DNA of 64,000 nt. It comes from JACCTU01 sp963798985 (GTDB lineage Bacteria; Actinomycetota; Thermoleophilia; Gaiellales; Gaiellaceae). Below, in pieces: positions 63,884 to 64,000 of this stretch. The stretch covers positions 682,001 through 746,000 of the forward strand of contig CAWCVL010000007.1 of the NCBI GenBank assembly GCA_963798985.1. The letters are read 5' to 3'. The notes below the pieces were generated by a model. It was not told the DNA's origin. It worked only from the letters and a program-made list of their open reading frames with translations, and did no database searches. The position numbers were made by a program, and so were the translations under genes. Each line of letters begins with the position of its first letter. Within the stretch, counting starts at the first letter, position 1.

Positions 63884-64000
63884 ATGAGCCTTCACGAGCG
63901 GATCCGAAGCAACGGGAGCACCGTTGCTCCCGACGACAACGCGACCGCACCCGCGGGCCCTCAGTCGTCGGCGAGTCAGCCGCGCGCGCAGCGACCGCAG
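63884..64000 (+). CDS. cpaF: CpaF/TadA secretion ATPase, N-terminal fragment
   Basis: The window ends 39 codons into this ORF, which begins MSLHERIRSNG and runs through an Ala/Pro/Gln-rich low-complexity stretch. MSLHER is a familiar CpaF start, and cpaF follows cpaE in Tad operons. The ATPase domain itself lies outside the window, so the call rests on the start and position. Confidence 0.65.
   Translation, partial: MSLHERIRSNGSTVAPDDNATAPAGPQSSASQPRAQRPQ

Overview
The window is high-GC DNA with dense, mostly minus-strand operons. It looks like the chromosome of a deep-branching actinobacterium, most plausibly class Thermoleophilia (Gaiellales/Solirubrobacterales type). The reasons are the order tlyA-nadK-recN-steA-mctB-pyrG, which is shared with mycobacteria, a SigB/SigF-type sigma factor with an RsbW-like partner, frequent GTG/TTG starts, and a Tad pilus locus. 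The lineage is inferred from gene content and order; no 16S gene is present.

Layout. 1-5.5 kb: nucleoside catabolism (pyrimidine-nucleoside phosphorylase start, deoB), alanine dehydrogenase, an aldo/keto reductase, a DUF3866 protein and an M20 peptidase. 5.5-14.4 kb: an orphan PAS protein, then the operon tlyA > nadK > recN > steA > SRPBCC > mctB > glycosyltransferase > pyrG, read right to left. 14.6-19 kb: an MMPL transporter, a prenyl-synthase/xseB operon and a voltage-gated-type ion channel. 19-27.3 kb: one long minus-strand run aroC > aroK-aroB fusion > aroQ > pepP > efp > BCCP fusion > accC > asp23-like > nusB. 27.3-29.9 kb: a response regulator and a secreted VWA/DUF11 protein. 29.9-39.8 kb: alaS > ruvX > mltG > aroE, then mnmA > DUF948 > rsbW-like > sigB/F-like, then cell-envelope genes. 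39.9-44.3 kb: a glyoxalase II-like hydrolase > hisS > aspS, and a cupin. 44.3-49.7 kb: the histidine-utilisation operon ftcD > hutH > hutU > hutI. 49.7-55.7 kb: a uracil-DNA glycosylase, a pair of ABC exporter half-transporters, a membrane protein, an HD-type protein and tRNA-Gln. 55.7-64 kb: membrane proteins, then a divergent Tad (Flp) pilus region. On the minus strand this holds a LAS-type peptidase and a DUF192-pilin fusion. On the plus strand it holds flp, tadE, tadG, cpaB, cpaE and the start of cpaF.

The most unusual items are four. (i) A DUF192 protein carries a Flp-prepilin-like C-terminus. (ii) A biotin carrier is fused to an oxaloacetate/pyruvate carboxyltransferase-like domain that has lost all four metal ligands. 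(iii) A 15-bp inverted repeat in the flp leader can pair with its Shine-Dalgarno sequence. (iv) Several divergent gene pairs share overlapping -10 hexamers placed for near-leaderless transcription.

Caution on sequence quality. At least a dozen conserved genes are each broken by one frameshift, and removing a single base restores the family consensus in almost every case. Two genes, nadK and tadG, carry several. I read this as consensus error rather than wholesale gene decay, and I annotate the genes across the shifts.
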